Shown here one piece after another: positions 5,890-13,595 of a stretch of DNA of 16,701 nt. Each line of letters opens with the position of its first letter. The first letter of the stretch is position 1. The notes under the pieces were generated by a model. That model was not told the DNA's origin. It made no database searches and saw only the letters and a program-made list of their open reading frames with translations. The DNA is from Candidatus Sericytochromatia bacterium. GTDB lineage: Bacteria; Cyanobacteriota; Sericytochromatia; JACMPN01. A program made the position numbers and the translations under genes. The stretch covers positions 1 through 16,701 of the forward strand of contig JACMPN010000298.1 of assembly GCA_014377495.1 (NCBI GenBank). The letters are read 5' to 3'.

Positions 5890-8423
5890 CAGTGACGGAA
5901 CGGCGGCAGGTCTGGGTTTTTTCACATACCCACTGGGACCGGGAGTGGTACCGCTCCTTTGAAGCATTCCGCTTCCGCCTCGTCGAAGTGGTCGACAGCA
6001 TCCTGGACCTGCTCACAAGCGACCGCTATGAAACGTTTTTACTCGACGGTCAGACAATCGTGCTCGACGACTACCTGGAGATGCGCCCCGAACAGGGTCC
6101 CCGCCTGCGTCAGTTGATCGCCGACGGTCGGCTCGTCGTGGGGCCCTGGTACGTCCTGCCTGACGAAGCCCTCGTCAGCGGTGAGAGCCTGGTGCGCAAT
6201 CTGGCCCTTGGCCAGCGCATGGCGGCCGACTTTGGCCGGGCCGGGGACGTTGGCTACCTGCCGGACATGTTCGGGCATGTCGCCCAGATGCCGGCGATCC
6301 TCGCCGGATTCGGGCTGTCACGGGCCGTCGTCTGGCGCGGCGTGCAGCCGGACCGGGCGGATTTCCGCTGGACGGCGTTGGATAACCAAGCGGTCCTCGC
6401 CCTGCATCTGCCGATCGGTTACTACAATACCGCCTTCATCGAGCGGGACACGGCAGCGCTGACCACCCAGCTCGAGACCCTGGCCGCGAAACATCCGGGC
6501 CCGGTGATCATCCCCGATGGCGGTGACCACCTGGCGCCCAGCGACACGCTGCTGGACTATCTGTCCGAGTTGGATCAGGCTCTGCCGGCATACACCTTTC
6601 GGCAGGTGACACTGACTCAGGCGTTGGCCTCGTTACCCGCCGACGATCCCGCCCGGACCGTGATCCAGGGCGAGCTGCGCTTCAACGGCGGCGCCTATGT
6701 CCTGCCCGGCGTGCTCTCGACCCGTTCTTATCTGAAACAGGCCAACCACGAGCTGGAACTGCTACTGACCAACTGGGCCGAACCCCTGGCTGCCTGGGCT
6801 GCCTTGCTCGGCAAGGCGTATCCGCACACCTTTATCGACCATGCCTGGCGGCTGCTCATTCAGAATCAGCCCCATGACAGCATCTGTGGCTGCAGCGTCG
6901 ATGAGGTGCACCGCGAGATGATGCCCCGCTTCGAACGCAGCACCTCGGTCGCCGAGACGATCATCGAGCGGTCTCTGGCTGTGTTGGGGGCAGCGGCGGC
7001 GCCCGCCGATGGCGGCCTGATCGTCGTCAACCCGCTGCCGACGCCCTATTCGGGACCCGTCACGATCGATGTGGATTGGCCGACGGGCCAGGCACCGGAC
7101 CATGTTTCGCTCTGGGATGCGGATCGGGCCGTGCCCGTCGCCTCGACTCCTGCCACCGAGACCCGCCGCTTCCTCTCGGATATCCGCGAGCTGCCCCGCT
7201 GGGAAGACGTCACCCGGCGCCAGGTGACCTTTTGGGCGAACGTGCCGGGCTTTGGCGTCCAGTCCCTCGGCCTGAAAGGTACAGCGGCGGCGCCCGTAAA
7301 GTCGTCCCTGCAGGCCGGTGACGGCTGGATCGATTCCGGTGTGATCCGGATCGAGGGCAGCGCCGAGGGCGTGTCGTTGACCGACCGGCGCACTGGGCTG
7401 ACTTGGCAGCAGGCCCTGCAGTTCCACGACGAAGGGGATGCCGGCGACACCTACAACTATTCCCCGCCGCTTAAGGACGAACAGGTTGAGGCCCGGTGTG
7501 AGGACGTCACGGTCGTCGCCGTGAATCCCTGGCAGGCAGAGCTGGTACTTGCCTATTCTTGGCTGCTCCCTGCCGAGTTGGGGGCCGATCGGCAGGCCCG
7601 GAGCGACGAGCGTCTGGCCATGCCTTTTACCGTCCGGTTGCTCGTGACAGCGGACTCCCCGCTCATCAAGATGACGATTGCTGGTGACAACGTGGTGCTG
7701 GACCATCGCTGGCGCCTGATCTGGCAGATGCCGACAGCGACCAAGGCTTGGTCGGACACGCCGTTCGGGGCGGTGCCGCGGGCCCTGCCGGATAAACTAC
7801 CGCCGATCGATGTGCCCAAAGGCCAGGAGCGGGCCGAACCGACGTTTCCGATCGCCAATTGGGCCAGTCTGGAACAGCGTGAGGGTGGCATCGCCGTGCT
7901 CACGGGCGGGCTGGCCGAAGGCGAGGTCCTGCCCCGGATGGGCGGGACGGCGCTGGCCGTGGCTCTGTTGCGGGCCGTGGGCTGGCTGAGCCGGGATGAC
8001 CTGCGCACACGCGGGGGCGGCGCCGGGCCGGCATTCCCGACACCCGAGGCCCAGTGCCTGGGGGCGTATCACGCCACATTGTGGCTCTTGCCCTATGCAG
8101 GTGACTGGCTCTCGGCCAAGGTCAGCCATCAGGCGCTGCAGGCGCAGACGGGCGTGCGGACCTGGCAGGGCGCAGGCCGTGGCGACAACATCGCCTGGCC
8201 GCTGCAGTGGCCCGAAACGCTCGTCTTCAGCAGCGTGACGATGGCGCCGGCGCAATCCGACAGCCTGATGCTGCGGGGCTTTGCAGCAGACGGGACGGTT
8301 CACGTCGAACCGATTTGCTGGCAGCAGCAGGAAGGCACGCCACTGCGTCTGGACGGCCAACCATGGTCCGGTCCGGTGGCGCCATCGGGCATCCGGACTG
8401 TGGGCTTCCGAGCGGCACTCTGA
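5886..8423 (+). CDS. Glycoside hydrolase family 38 alpha-mannosidase
   Basis: 845 residues, in the usual range for bacterial GH38 enzymes of the alpha-mannosidase / mannosylglycerate hydrolase type. The zinc-retaining catalytic site is intact: VFSHTHWDREWY (11-22) with His16 and Asp18, the nucleophile Asp127 in GYLPDMFGH (123-131), and His330 in NQPHDSICGCSVDEVH. The C-terminal half is the all-beta GH38 domain (for example DVTVVAVNPW and VRLLVTADSPLIKMTI). No signal peptide, so it is probably cytoplasmic, acting on imported mannosides or mannosylglycerate-like solutes (inference). ATG at 5886 overlaps the methyltransferase stop, with AAAGGG about eight bases upstream. No sugar transporter or other glycosidase flanks it, which is unusual for a catabolic gene. 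Confidence 0.95.
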   Translation: MTVTERRQVWVFSHTHWDREWYRSFEAFRFRLVEVVDSILDLLTSDRYETFLLDGQTIVLDDYLEMRPEQGPRLRQLIADGRLVVGPWYVLPDEALVSGESLVRNLALGQRMAADFGRAGDVGYLPDMFGHVAQMPAILAGFGLSRAVVWRGVQPDRADFRWTALDNQAVLALHLPIGYYNTAFIERDTAALTTQLETLAAKHPGPVIIPDGGDHLAPSDTLLDYLSELDQALPAYTFRQVTLTQALASLPADDPARTVIQGELRFNGGAYVLPGVLSTRSYLKQANHELELLLTNWAEPLAAWAALLGKAYPHTFIDHAWRLLIQNQPHDSICGCSVDEVHREMMPRFERSTSVAETIIERSLAVLGAAAAPADGGLIVVNPLPTPYSGPVTIDVDWPTGQAPDHVSLWDADRAVPVASTPATETRRFLSDIRELPRWEDVTRRQVTFWANVPGFGVQSLGLKGTAAAPVKSSLQAGDGWIDSGVIRIEGSAEGVSLTDRRTGLTWQQALQFHDEGDAGDTYNYSPPLKDEQVEARCEDVTVVAVNPWQAELVLAYSWLLPAELGADRQARSDERLAMPFTVRLLVTADSPLIKMTIAGDNVVLDHRWRLIWQMPTATKAWSDTPFGAVPRALPDKLPPIDVPKGQERAEPTFPIANWASLEQREGGIAVLTGGLAEGEVLPRMGGTALAVALLRAVGWLSRDDLRTRGGGAGPAFPTPEAQCLGAYHATLWLLPYAGDWLSAKVSHQALQAQTGVRTWQGAGRGDNIAWPLQWPETLVFSSVTMAPAQSDSLMLRGFAADGTVHVEPICWQQQEGTPLRLDGQPWSGPVAPSGIRTVGFRAAL

Positions 8424-8458
8424 CGATCGCGGCCCGGCGCCTGACCGTTTGGGGGAAC

Positions 8459-8890
8459 CTAAGCCGCAGCCGGCTCGGGTTCGACAATCAGCTCCAGGCG
8501 ATAATCCCCAAGGAGCTCGTCGCCACTCCACAACTTGTATTCGAGGTGGATCTCGCCACCGTCGTCGGTGAACTCCGTCGCCACCCGCTGGGTGAGGGAA
8601 CGGAGGTCGAGGCTGCCTTCGGCGATCTGATACGTGTAGTGATCCCAAACACCGGTCCGGAAGATCTGGGCGCAGCTGATCTCGCCGCGCCGGGTGACCA
8701 GGACCTCGTCATCTTTGATTTTGTACGATGTGGTGACCTTGGGTTCCGGCTCTTCGAAAATGATGTACCGCTCACTGGGTCTGTCGTACAGCAGGCCCAG
8801 GTACTCGTACTCCATCTGGACGGTGTCGCCCAACGGGTCCACCTGGACCGTCCGCAGGCGCACCTTGACGGGGCGCTTTTTGCCTAGCAT
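8459..8890 (-). CDS. YwiB-like DUF1934 beta-barrel protein
   Basis: 143 residues matching the YwiB/DUF1934 family of small calycin-like beta-barrels: a VKVRLRTVQ strand at the start, EYLGLLYDRPSERYIIFEEPE, KIKDDEVLVTRRGEI, QIFRTGVWDHYTYQIAEGSLDL and a final strand pair EIHLEYKLWSGDELLGDYRLEL. The function of the family is not established; its distribution is, to my knowledge, mostly in Bacillota-type genomes. The start is secure: AGAGGAGG lies a few bases before ATG at 8890. It is convergent with the GH38 gene (35-base gap) and divergent from the GlsB gene, so it is a single-gene unit with its own promoter at 8968-8997. Confidence 0.85.
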   Translation of the reverse strand: MLGKKRPVKVRLRTVQVDPLGDTVQMEYEYLGLLYDRPSERYIIFEEPEPKVTTSYKIKDDEVLVTRRGEISCAQIFRTGVWDHYTYQIAEGSLDLRSLTQRVATEFTDDGGEIHLEYKLWSGDELLGDYRLELIVEPEPAAA

Positions 8891-8967
8891 GTGCCTCCTC
8901 TGAACGCCCTGACAGCGGTCTGCATGCTGTGATCACGGATTGTGGCGTCCGGCGTCTCGTTTCCACG

Positions 8968-8997
8968 ATCTTACCAAGGCGAGCCCTACCGTCACAA
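8968..8997 (-). promoter_or_regulatory. Promoter of the YwiB-like gene
   Basis: Read leftward: TTGTGA (8997-8992) as -35, an 18-base spacer, and TAAGAT (8973-8968) as -10, with an extended TG (TGGTAAGAT). It lies about 80 bases before the ATG at 8890 and faces away from the GlsB promoter. Confidence 0.55.
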
Positions 8998-9030
8998 GCT
9001 ATCAGCCACGGCCCATCGGCCTCGAACCCT

Positions 9031-9059
9031 TTGACGCCGGCCCGGGGGCGTGCTAGAAC
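9031..9059 (+). promoter_or_regulatory. Promoter of the GlsB/YeaQ-type gene
   Basis: TTGACG (9031-9036), a 17-base spacer, and TAGAAC (9054-9059) preceded by TGC (extended -10). This leaves a leader of about 110 bases, with an AT-richer patch around 9067-9100, before ATG 9178. Nothing else is recognised in the 287-base divergent spacer 8891-9177. Confidence 0.55.
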
Positions 9060-9177
9060 TCACCGTACCATGTGTTTACAAAACGTCATAAATGGCAATT
9101 AGCGGCGATTTGGGCGGATCGACGGGTTTTATGCCGGGCGAGACTGCCTAGGACCGTCAGCTTGAAAGGGGGGGGCG

Positions 9178-9432
9178 ATGGGTTTGTTGGCCTGGATCAT
9201 CGTCGGCCTTGTGGCCGGTTGGTTGGCTACCGCGCTCGTGCCGGGCGAGAGTGGCGGTCTTGGCAAGGACCTGGTCGTCGGCATCGTCGGCGCCATCTTG
9301 GGCGGTTGGTTGTTCAACGCGTCAGGGGCCGGTGGCGTCTCGGGCGTCAATCTCTGGAGCATCCTTGTGGCCACGGTCGGCGCGGTCATCCTCCTGGTCA
9401 TCGTCCGGGCGGCAACGGCACGCCGGGTGTAA
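9178..9432 (+). CDS. GlsB/YeaQ/YmgE-family small membrane protein
   Basis: 84 residues with three hydrophobic segments: 4-20 (AWIIVGLVAGWLATAL), 31-47 (LVVGIVGAILGGWLF) and 58-76 (LWSILVATVGAVILLVIV), Gly-rich as in transglycosylase-associated proteins. The GLVAGWLA and GIVGAILGGW motifs are characteristic. Members are inner-membrane proteins often induced by stress; the biochemical role is not known and the family name transglycosylase-associated is historical. ATG at 9178 follows AAAGGGGG. It has its own promoter, and the outer-membrane protein gene follows after about 170 bases. Confidence 0.9.
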   Translation: MGLLAWIIVGLVAGWLATALVPGESGGLGKDLVVGIVGAILGGWLFNASGAGGVSGVNLWSILVATVGAVILLVIVRAATARRV

Positions 9433-9603
9433 GCCCCTGACGGCGAGCCGGGCGATGACCGAGAGAAACGTGTCGTCCGGGATCGGCGAGGGCATGCCGT
9501 ACCTCGGGCGACTAGGTCTATCGTCGGCAGTCGAGATTCGGACGCCTGGTGAGTCGATATGAGTCGACCGGCAGTGGCGATCCGGCAGAAAAGGGGGAAC
9601 CTC

Positions 9604-10527
9604 ATGCGCACAGGATTTCGCCTCCGGGGGCCAGGGGGCGGTCTACTCAGCCTCGCCATCGTGGCCGGCGGTCTGGCCGTCGCCACGCCTGCCCAGGCTC
9701 AAACCCGGACGGAAACCGAACGGCGGACGGTCGTCATTGTCGTTCCGATCGTGTCAACCATGAACTATGGACCAACCCGGCTGATCGGCTTGGAGGCACC
9801 ACAGACCCTGCGGCCCGGCGTGGCCATGGCCTCGGGGGCCCTGTGGGCAAGCAACCTCGGGGCGACAGGCGCCGGTATCGGCGGTGCCAATACCGCAACG
9901 GGGACAGGGATCAGCAACTTCTTTTCAGGGATGAACGCCGGTCTGATCGTGGATTACGGCTTTGCCGAAGGGTTGCAGTTGCAGTTGCAGGGTGGCATGG
10001 CCGGACAGGGACAGGCCGCCCTGTCGGCGATGGGCAAATATACGTTGCTGAACGAGGCGTACGGCGGAGCGCCGTTGTCCCTGGGGCTGATGGCGCGGGT
10101 CCACGGCATGCTGCCGGCGATCTCCGACATTGCCAAGTTGAACTTGGGAAATGCCAATGTCGGCTTTACGTTCGGCGTGCCGTTGAGTAAAGCCGTCACT
10201 GACCGCTTGGTGGTCATGGCGGTGCCGGGCCTGACCTTCATTGGTGGCACGACCGGTCTTGTCACGGCGGCCAATCTGGGTCTTGGGGCCGACTTTGCCA
10301 TTACGGATCGGTTCCGGGCCCTGGTCGATGCATCGATCGGTATGCCGACGGCCGGCATCGTGGCGGTGCCTTCCGGCAACGCCTTCAGTGCCGGCATCCG
10401 CTACGCCATCTCGGATGCGTTCACGACGGATCTCTATCTCGGCATCGGTGGAGTCCGTCCGGTGACAGGGCTGTCCCTGCCGCTGACGGTGCCGTCCCTC
10501 GGGTTGGGCGCTTCCTATCGCTTTTAG
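9604..10527 (+). CDS. Secreted, predicted outer-membrane beta-barrel protein (family not recognised)
   Basis: 307 residues. A Sec signal peptide is clear: positive n-region (RTGFRLRG), hydrophobic core (LLSLAIVAGGLAVA) and cleavage after AQA at about residue 32. The mature part is Gly-rich with alternating hydrophobic strands (LIVDYGFAEGLQLQLQGGMA, RFRALVDASIGMP) and ends in a final strand LGLGASYRF whose terminal phenylalanine is the C-terminal signature of outer-membrane barrels. I infer a porin-like or adhesin-like barrel and hence a diderm envelope; no named family is recognised. ATG at 9604 is preferred because AAAAGGGGG lies about six bases upstream and it begins the signal peptide; a frame from 9559 adds 15 residues. 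Two large hairpins follow the stop. Confidence 0.75.
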   Translation: MRTGFRLRGPGGGLLSLAIVAGGLAVATPAQAQTRTETERRTVVIVVPIVSTMNYGPTRLIGLEAPQTLRPGVAMASGALWASNLGATGAGIGGANTATGTGISNFFSGMNAGLIVDYGFAEGLQLQLQGGMAGQGQAALSAMGKYTLLNEAYGGAPLSLGLMARVHGMLPAISDIAKLNLGNANVGFTFGVPLSKAVTDRLVVMAVPGLTFIGGTTGLVTAANLGLGADFAITDRFRALVDASIGMPTAGIVAVPSGNAFSAGIRYAISDAFTTDLYLGIGGVRPVTGLSLPLTVPSLGLGASYRF

Positions 10528-10539
10528 GTGACGCCGCAG

Positions 10540-10580
10540 GGAAGACGGGCGGTCCGGGATCACCGGACCGCCCGTCTTCC
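10540..10580. terminator. 18-bp perfect hairpin after the outer-membrane protein gene
   Basis: An 18-base arm (10540-10557) pairs perfectly with 10563-10580 around a GATCA loop, starting 13 bases after the stop. It is not followed by a T-run, so it may act as a mRNA 3'-end stabiliser or non-canonical terminator rather than a classic intrinsic terminator. Confidence 0.7.
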
Positions 10581-10595
10581 GATTCAAGGGTGGTT

Positions 10596-10642
10596 CCGGC
10601 AGGCGCCGGGCGAGGCCCTGCGGGACGCCCGGCGCCTGCCGG
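10596..10642. terminator. Second large hairpin, 17-bp perfect stem, before the acyl-CoA dehydrogenase gene
   Basis: 10596-10612 pairs perfectly with 10626-10642 around a 13-base loop that can form its own short CCC/GGG stem. No T-run follows. Together with the preceding hairpin it forms a tandem structure of about 100 bases separating two genes on the same strand. Confidence 0.65.
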
Positions 10643-10725
10643 TGCGGGCCGTTTGCCGGTATCATGGCGTTTACGGCAATAGGCATGACTGAACGCCGGT
10701 GCGGCGACAGGAAAAGGACAGACCG

Positions 10726-11913
10726 ATGAGCACGACAGCGACCGCCGCCAAGGGATCCGGCGACAGACTGGGGTTTTGGCTGAATGACGAGCATCGGATG
10801 CTGCGTGAGATGATCCGGGACTTTGCCGTCCGTGAGGTCGCCCCGCTGGCCGAGTCGGTGGATGAGCACAGCCGTTTTCCGGAAGAGACGTTTGCCAAGC
10901 TGGCCAAAATGGACCTGCTCGGCCTGCCGATCCCGACCGAATACGGTGGCGCCGGTGCCGACACCATGAGCTACGCCATCGTCGTTGAAGAGCTGTCCCG
11001 GGCCTGCGGCTCGACGGGCCTCTCTTATGCGGCCCATGTCAGCCTCGGTAGCTCGCCCTTCTACCTGTTTGGCAACGAAGCCCAAAAGCGCAAGTTCCTG
11101 CCGCCCCTGGCCCGGGGTGAGTACATGGGCTCCTGGGCCCTGACCGAGCCCGGCGCCGGCAGCGATGCCGCTGGCCAGAAGACGACGGCCGTCCGGGACG
11201 GCGATCACTACGTCCTCAATGGGGCCAAGACCTTCATCACCAATGCCACCCATGCAGGCTCGGTGATCGTGATGGCCATGACCGACAAAAGCAAGGGTAA
11301 CCACGGGATCAGCGCCTTCGCCGTCGAGCGGGGCACGCCGGGCTACACCCTCGGCAAGGTCGAGAAGAAGATGGGCATGCGCGGCTCGCCGACCGTCCAA
11401 TTGATTTTCGACAACTGCCGGATCCCGGTGGAAAACCTCATCGGCAACGAGGGCGAAGGCTTTGTCCAGGCCCTGAAGACCCTCGATGGCGGTCGGATCA
11501 GCATCGGCGCTTTGGCCCTCGGCATCGCCCAGGCCTGTCTCGATGCGTCCGTCGCCTATGCCAAGCAGCGGGAGCAGTTCGGCAAGCCGATCGGCAGCTT
11601 CCAGGCCCTGCAGCATTTCATGGCCGACATGGCCACCCAGATCCATGCCGCCCGCATGCTCGTCTATCACGCCGCCTGGCTCAAGGACAACGGCCTGCCT
11701 TTCACCCAGGAAGGCGCCATGGCCAAATTGTACGCCAGTGAAGCCGCCAGCTTCTGCGCCAACAAGGCCGTGCAGATCCACGGTGGTTACGGCTATATCC
11801 GGGAGTTTCCGGTGGAGCGTTACCTGCGGGATGCCAAGCTCTGCGAAATCGGCGAAGGCACGTCCGAGATCCAACGCATGGTCATCGCCCGTAATCTGGG
11901 TTTGCGCTTCTAA
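10726..11913 (+). CDS. Acyl-CoA dehydrogenase (FAD-dependent)
   Basis: 395 residues, the usual length of the family. It oxidises acyl-CoA thioesters to trans-2-enoyl-CoA, passing electrons via FAD to ETF. N-terminal helical domain (DEHRMLREMIRDFAVREVAP), the first PROSITE-type signature in SWALTEPGAGSDA, the middle beta domain (NGAKTFITNA), then REQFGKPIGSFQALQ and QIHGGYGYIREFPVERYLRD, and the terminal EIGEGTSEIQR with Glu377 at the place of the catalytic base of short/medium-chain enzymes. Chain-length or branched-chain specificity cannot be decided. ATG 10726 follows AAGGA by seven bases. No ETF, thiolase or CoA ligase is adjacent, and a hairpin terminator follows, so it appears monocistronic. 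TATCAT at 10660-10665 could be its -10. Confidence 0.95.
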   Translation: MSTTATAAKGSGDRLGFWLNDEHRMLREMIRDFAVREVAPLAESVDEHSRFPEETFAKLAKMDLLGLPIPTEYGGAGADTMSYAIVVEELSRACGSTGLSYAAHVSLGSSPFYLFGNEAQKRKFLPPLARGEYMGSWALTEPGAGSDAAGQKTTAVRDGDHYVLNGAKTFITNATHAGSVIVMAMTDKSKGNHGISAFAVERGTPGYTLGKVEKKMGMRGSPTVQLIFDNCRIPVENLIGNEGEGFVQALKTLDGGRISIGALALGIAQACLDASVAYAKQREQFGKPIGSFQALQHFMADMATQIHAARMLVYHAAWLKDNGLPFTQEGAMAKLYASEAASFCANKAVQIHGGYGYIREFPVERYLRDAKLCEIGEGTSEIQRMVIARNLGLRF

Positions 11914-11994
11914 ACGAGAGGCGAACCGACTGAGCGCCTTTAGGTGCGTTCGGTCTCCTTCCCGGAAAGGTCCCGCGCCAGGGGCATCCACGTT

Positions 11995-12026
11995 GACGAC
12001 TGCCGCCCCGCCAGGCGGTAGTCGTC
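11995..12026 (+). terminator. Hairpin terminator after the acyl-CoA dehydrogenase gene
   Basis: A 13-base-pair stem (11995-12007 with 12014-12026, one G-T pair) with a CCGCCA loop, followed by GTTT. It lies about 80 bases after the stop and fits a weak intrinsic terminator. Confidence 0.65.
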
Positions 12027-12093
12027 GTTTGGCCAAAAACATGTGGTCATTCAGGCGGTCAGGCCCAAGACAGGCGGATTGCCCGGGATCACG

Positions 12094-13065
12094 ATGGCCC
12101 GCATGGTCATCACCGATCGGCACACCCGTCCGTTCAGCCGTGCACCGGGCCGTGTCGCCCGGCCGCATCTCGGCACCGTCCGCCGGGTGATGTTGCACTG
12201 CGTCATGCTGGCGGCGGCCACCATCTGCCATCCCGCCTGGGCCCGGCAGCCGGCGCAGGTCGGGACATTGCCGTCGCCCTGGCAGTGGCGGACGATCAGC
12301 GGTCACGGGTTTGCCTACACCGTGCGCCAATCCCTTACCCTGAAAGTTCTGGCGGAGGCTTACGACCTGTCGGCACGTCAGTTGGCGGTGGGGAATGCCT
12401 GGCCATTGGACCTGCCGCTGCCGGTCGGGTCACGGGTGTGGCTGTCCGATCAGCGGATCGTGCCTGGCCGGTCCGGCTCAGGCGGACTCGTCAACATTCC
12501 GGAAGGGCGCTTCGATCTCGTGCTGGATGGTGTCCACGTGGGATCGTGGCCCGTCTCGATCGGGACCCGGCACTGGCCAACGCCCATCGGCCGCTTCCCC
12601 CTGGGCCGACCGGTCTGGCACCCAGCCTGGCTGGTCCCAAGGACCATCCGGGCCGAATCCTTGCGCCAGGGACACCCACTGCCCGTGCAGGTTCCCCCGG
12701 GACCGCTGAACCCGCTGGGCGACGTCTGGCTGGCCTTGGGACGGTCGGGCGTCGGCCTGCATGGCATGCCCAGCGATCCGGGACGCTGGCCGGATGCGGC
12801 CATGAGTCACGGTTGCCTGCGGATGGCCCCGTCGGCCGTGCGGCAGGTGGCTGCGAAGTGGCGGCCGGGTCTCTGGGTCGACGTGACCTATGTGCGCGTC
12901 AAATCCCTGCAAATCCAAGGTGAAGGCTTCGTCGAGGTCCATCCCGATCCATACGCCTGGCAAGAAATTCCGCCAAAGCAACTGTGGGGTATGAACACGT
13001 TAGACACCGCCTTTTGCCTGATCTGGATGCGGGCGTGTGGCTGGCCGTGGCGGTGGCCTCAGTGA
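12094..13065 (+). CDS. LysM-like plus YkuD L,D-transpeptidase, probably frameshifted near the C-terminus
   Basis: Exported enzyme that cross-links or anchors on peptidoglycan stems through a catalytic cysteine. A hydrophobic signal segment (LHCVMLAAATICHPAWA) is followed by a LysM-like stretch (YTVRQSLTLKVLAEAYDLS) and the YkuD domain: IGTRHWPTPIGRFPLG, GLHGMPSD and the catalytic SHGCLRM with Cys241. The VEVHPDPYAWQ tail is usual for related enzymes, but the frame then reads a Trp/Cys-rich end. Adding one G to the GGGG at 12986-12989 would instead give a plausible end (GYEHVRHRLLPDLDAGVW...) stopping at 13088. The start is unsure: no good ribosome site precedes 12094; GTG 12043, ATG 12103 and ATG 12190 are alternatives. 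Catalytic domain is intact, so activity is likely. Confidence 0.85.
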   Translation: MARMVITDRHTRPFSRAPGRVARPHLGTVRRVMLHCVMLAAATICHPAWARQPAQVGTLPSPWQWRTISGHGFAYTVRQSLTLKVLAEAYDLSARQLAVGNAWPLDLPLPVGSRVWLSDQRIVPGRSGSGGLVNIPEGRFDLVLDGVHVGSWPVSIGTRHWPTPIGRFPLGRPVWHPAWLVPRTIRAESLRQGHPLPVQVPPGPLNPLGDVWLALGRSGVGLHGMPSDPGRWPDAAMSHGCLRMAPSAVRQVAAKWRPGLWVDVTYVRVKSLQIQGEGFVEVHPDPYAWQEIPPKQLWGMNTLDTAFCLIWMRACGWPWRWPQ

Positions 13066-13231
13066 TTGGGCCATTTGTTTCTGACTGAATCAACGAATTG
13101 GCAATGGCCGGGGACGGTATTCCCGCGTGGCCTGGAGGCTGGATGACCCTCGACCCGAAGCATAATGCCGCAACGGTCCCGGACATGGTACCGTCGCTCG
13201 GACCTGCCGCCGCCCCCACGGTCGAGACCGG

Positions 13232-13352
13232 TCACCCCTCCGGCCCGTCGATGCCCGGCAGTGGTTGCCGATCCGGCATTTCCAAAAGTAAAGAGGATGT
13301 CTTTGCCACGTCGTCGGGCTGTGACGGTAACGCCGACGCTCAGGACAACGCC
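13232..13352 (+). pseudogene. Frameshifted relic of the downstream HDWE-protein gene
   Basis: Frame 2 reads PLRPVDARQWLPIRHFQK then stops (TAA 13289-13291); one base over, the sequence continues as EDVFATSSGCDGNADAQDNA. The intact gene at 13933-14055 reads PLRRTVDARTWLPVLHFEK and EDLVPTDPGFDGNADVRDNA. At DNA level 28 of 34 bases match between 13319-13352 and 14022-14055, and 32 of 45 between 13244-13288 and 13948-13992. A one-base insertion in the A-rich run near 13284-13292 explains the frame change. Only this conserved segment is recognisable; nothing convincing matches further on either side. Confidence 0.75.
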
Positions 13353-13523
13353 CCGCATTGCCGGCGTCGTCAACGGTCCCATTGTGATCAAGTTCCGGCT
13401 GGCGCCTTAGCCAATGCCAGTTTCGTCCACTGAAATGTGAATCAGCCTCGCATTTTTGCGAAATGTCTGTTCCGTCCGTGGAATTGCGAAGCTACTTCGC
13501 TTTCCTGGCTCATGCATTGCGCC

Positions 13524-13552
13524 TTGAACTATTCTTTGGATTATGTTTAGGT
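13524..13552 (+). promoter_or_regulatory. Promoter of the HDWE-protein gene
   Basis: TTGAAC (13524-13529), 17-base spacer, TTAGGT (13547-13552) preceded by TGT as an extended -10. It sits in an AT-richer patch 60 bases before the start codon and just upstream of the 18-bp palindrome. Confidence 0.5.
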
Positions 13553-13577
13553 AAAGGAAGAATAAAGATTAGGTGAT

Positions 13578-13595
13578 CAGTTCAACGTTGAACTG
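13578..13595. promoter_or_regulatory. 18-bp perfect palindrome, candidate operator or leader hairpin
   Basis: CAGTTCAACGTTGAACTG is its own reverse complement. It lies about 25 bases downstream of the candidate -10 and six bases before the AGGAGG of the HDWE gene. A dimeric repressor site in the transcribed leader is the natural reading; a hairpin occluding the ribosome site is the alternative. Confidence 0.6.

Noticed and set aside
9925..12330. Very long open frame (about 800 codons) on the minus strand across the barrel and acyl-CoA dehydrogenase genes
   Set aside because: It lies antisense to two well-supported genes, spans the hairpins and the terminator, and its Gly/Arg/His-rich composition is that of a mirror frame in G+C-rich DNA.
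13165..13410. 81-codon small gene in the gap before the HDWE gene
   Set aside because: The homology to the HDWE gene lies in the other two frames, so this frame is a by-product of the relic; it has no ribosome site or domain.
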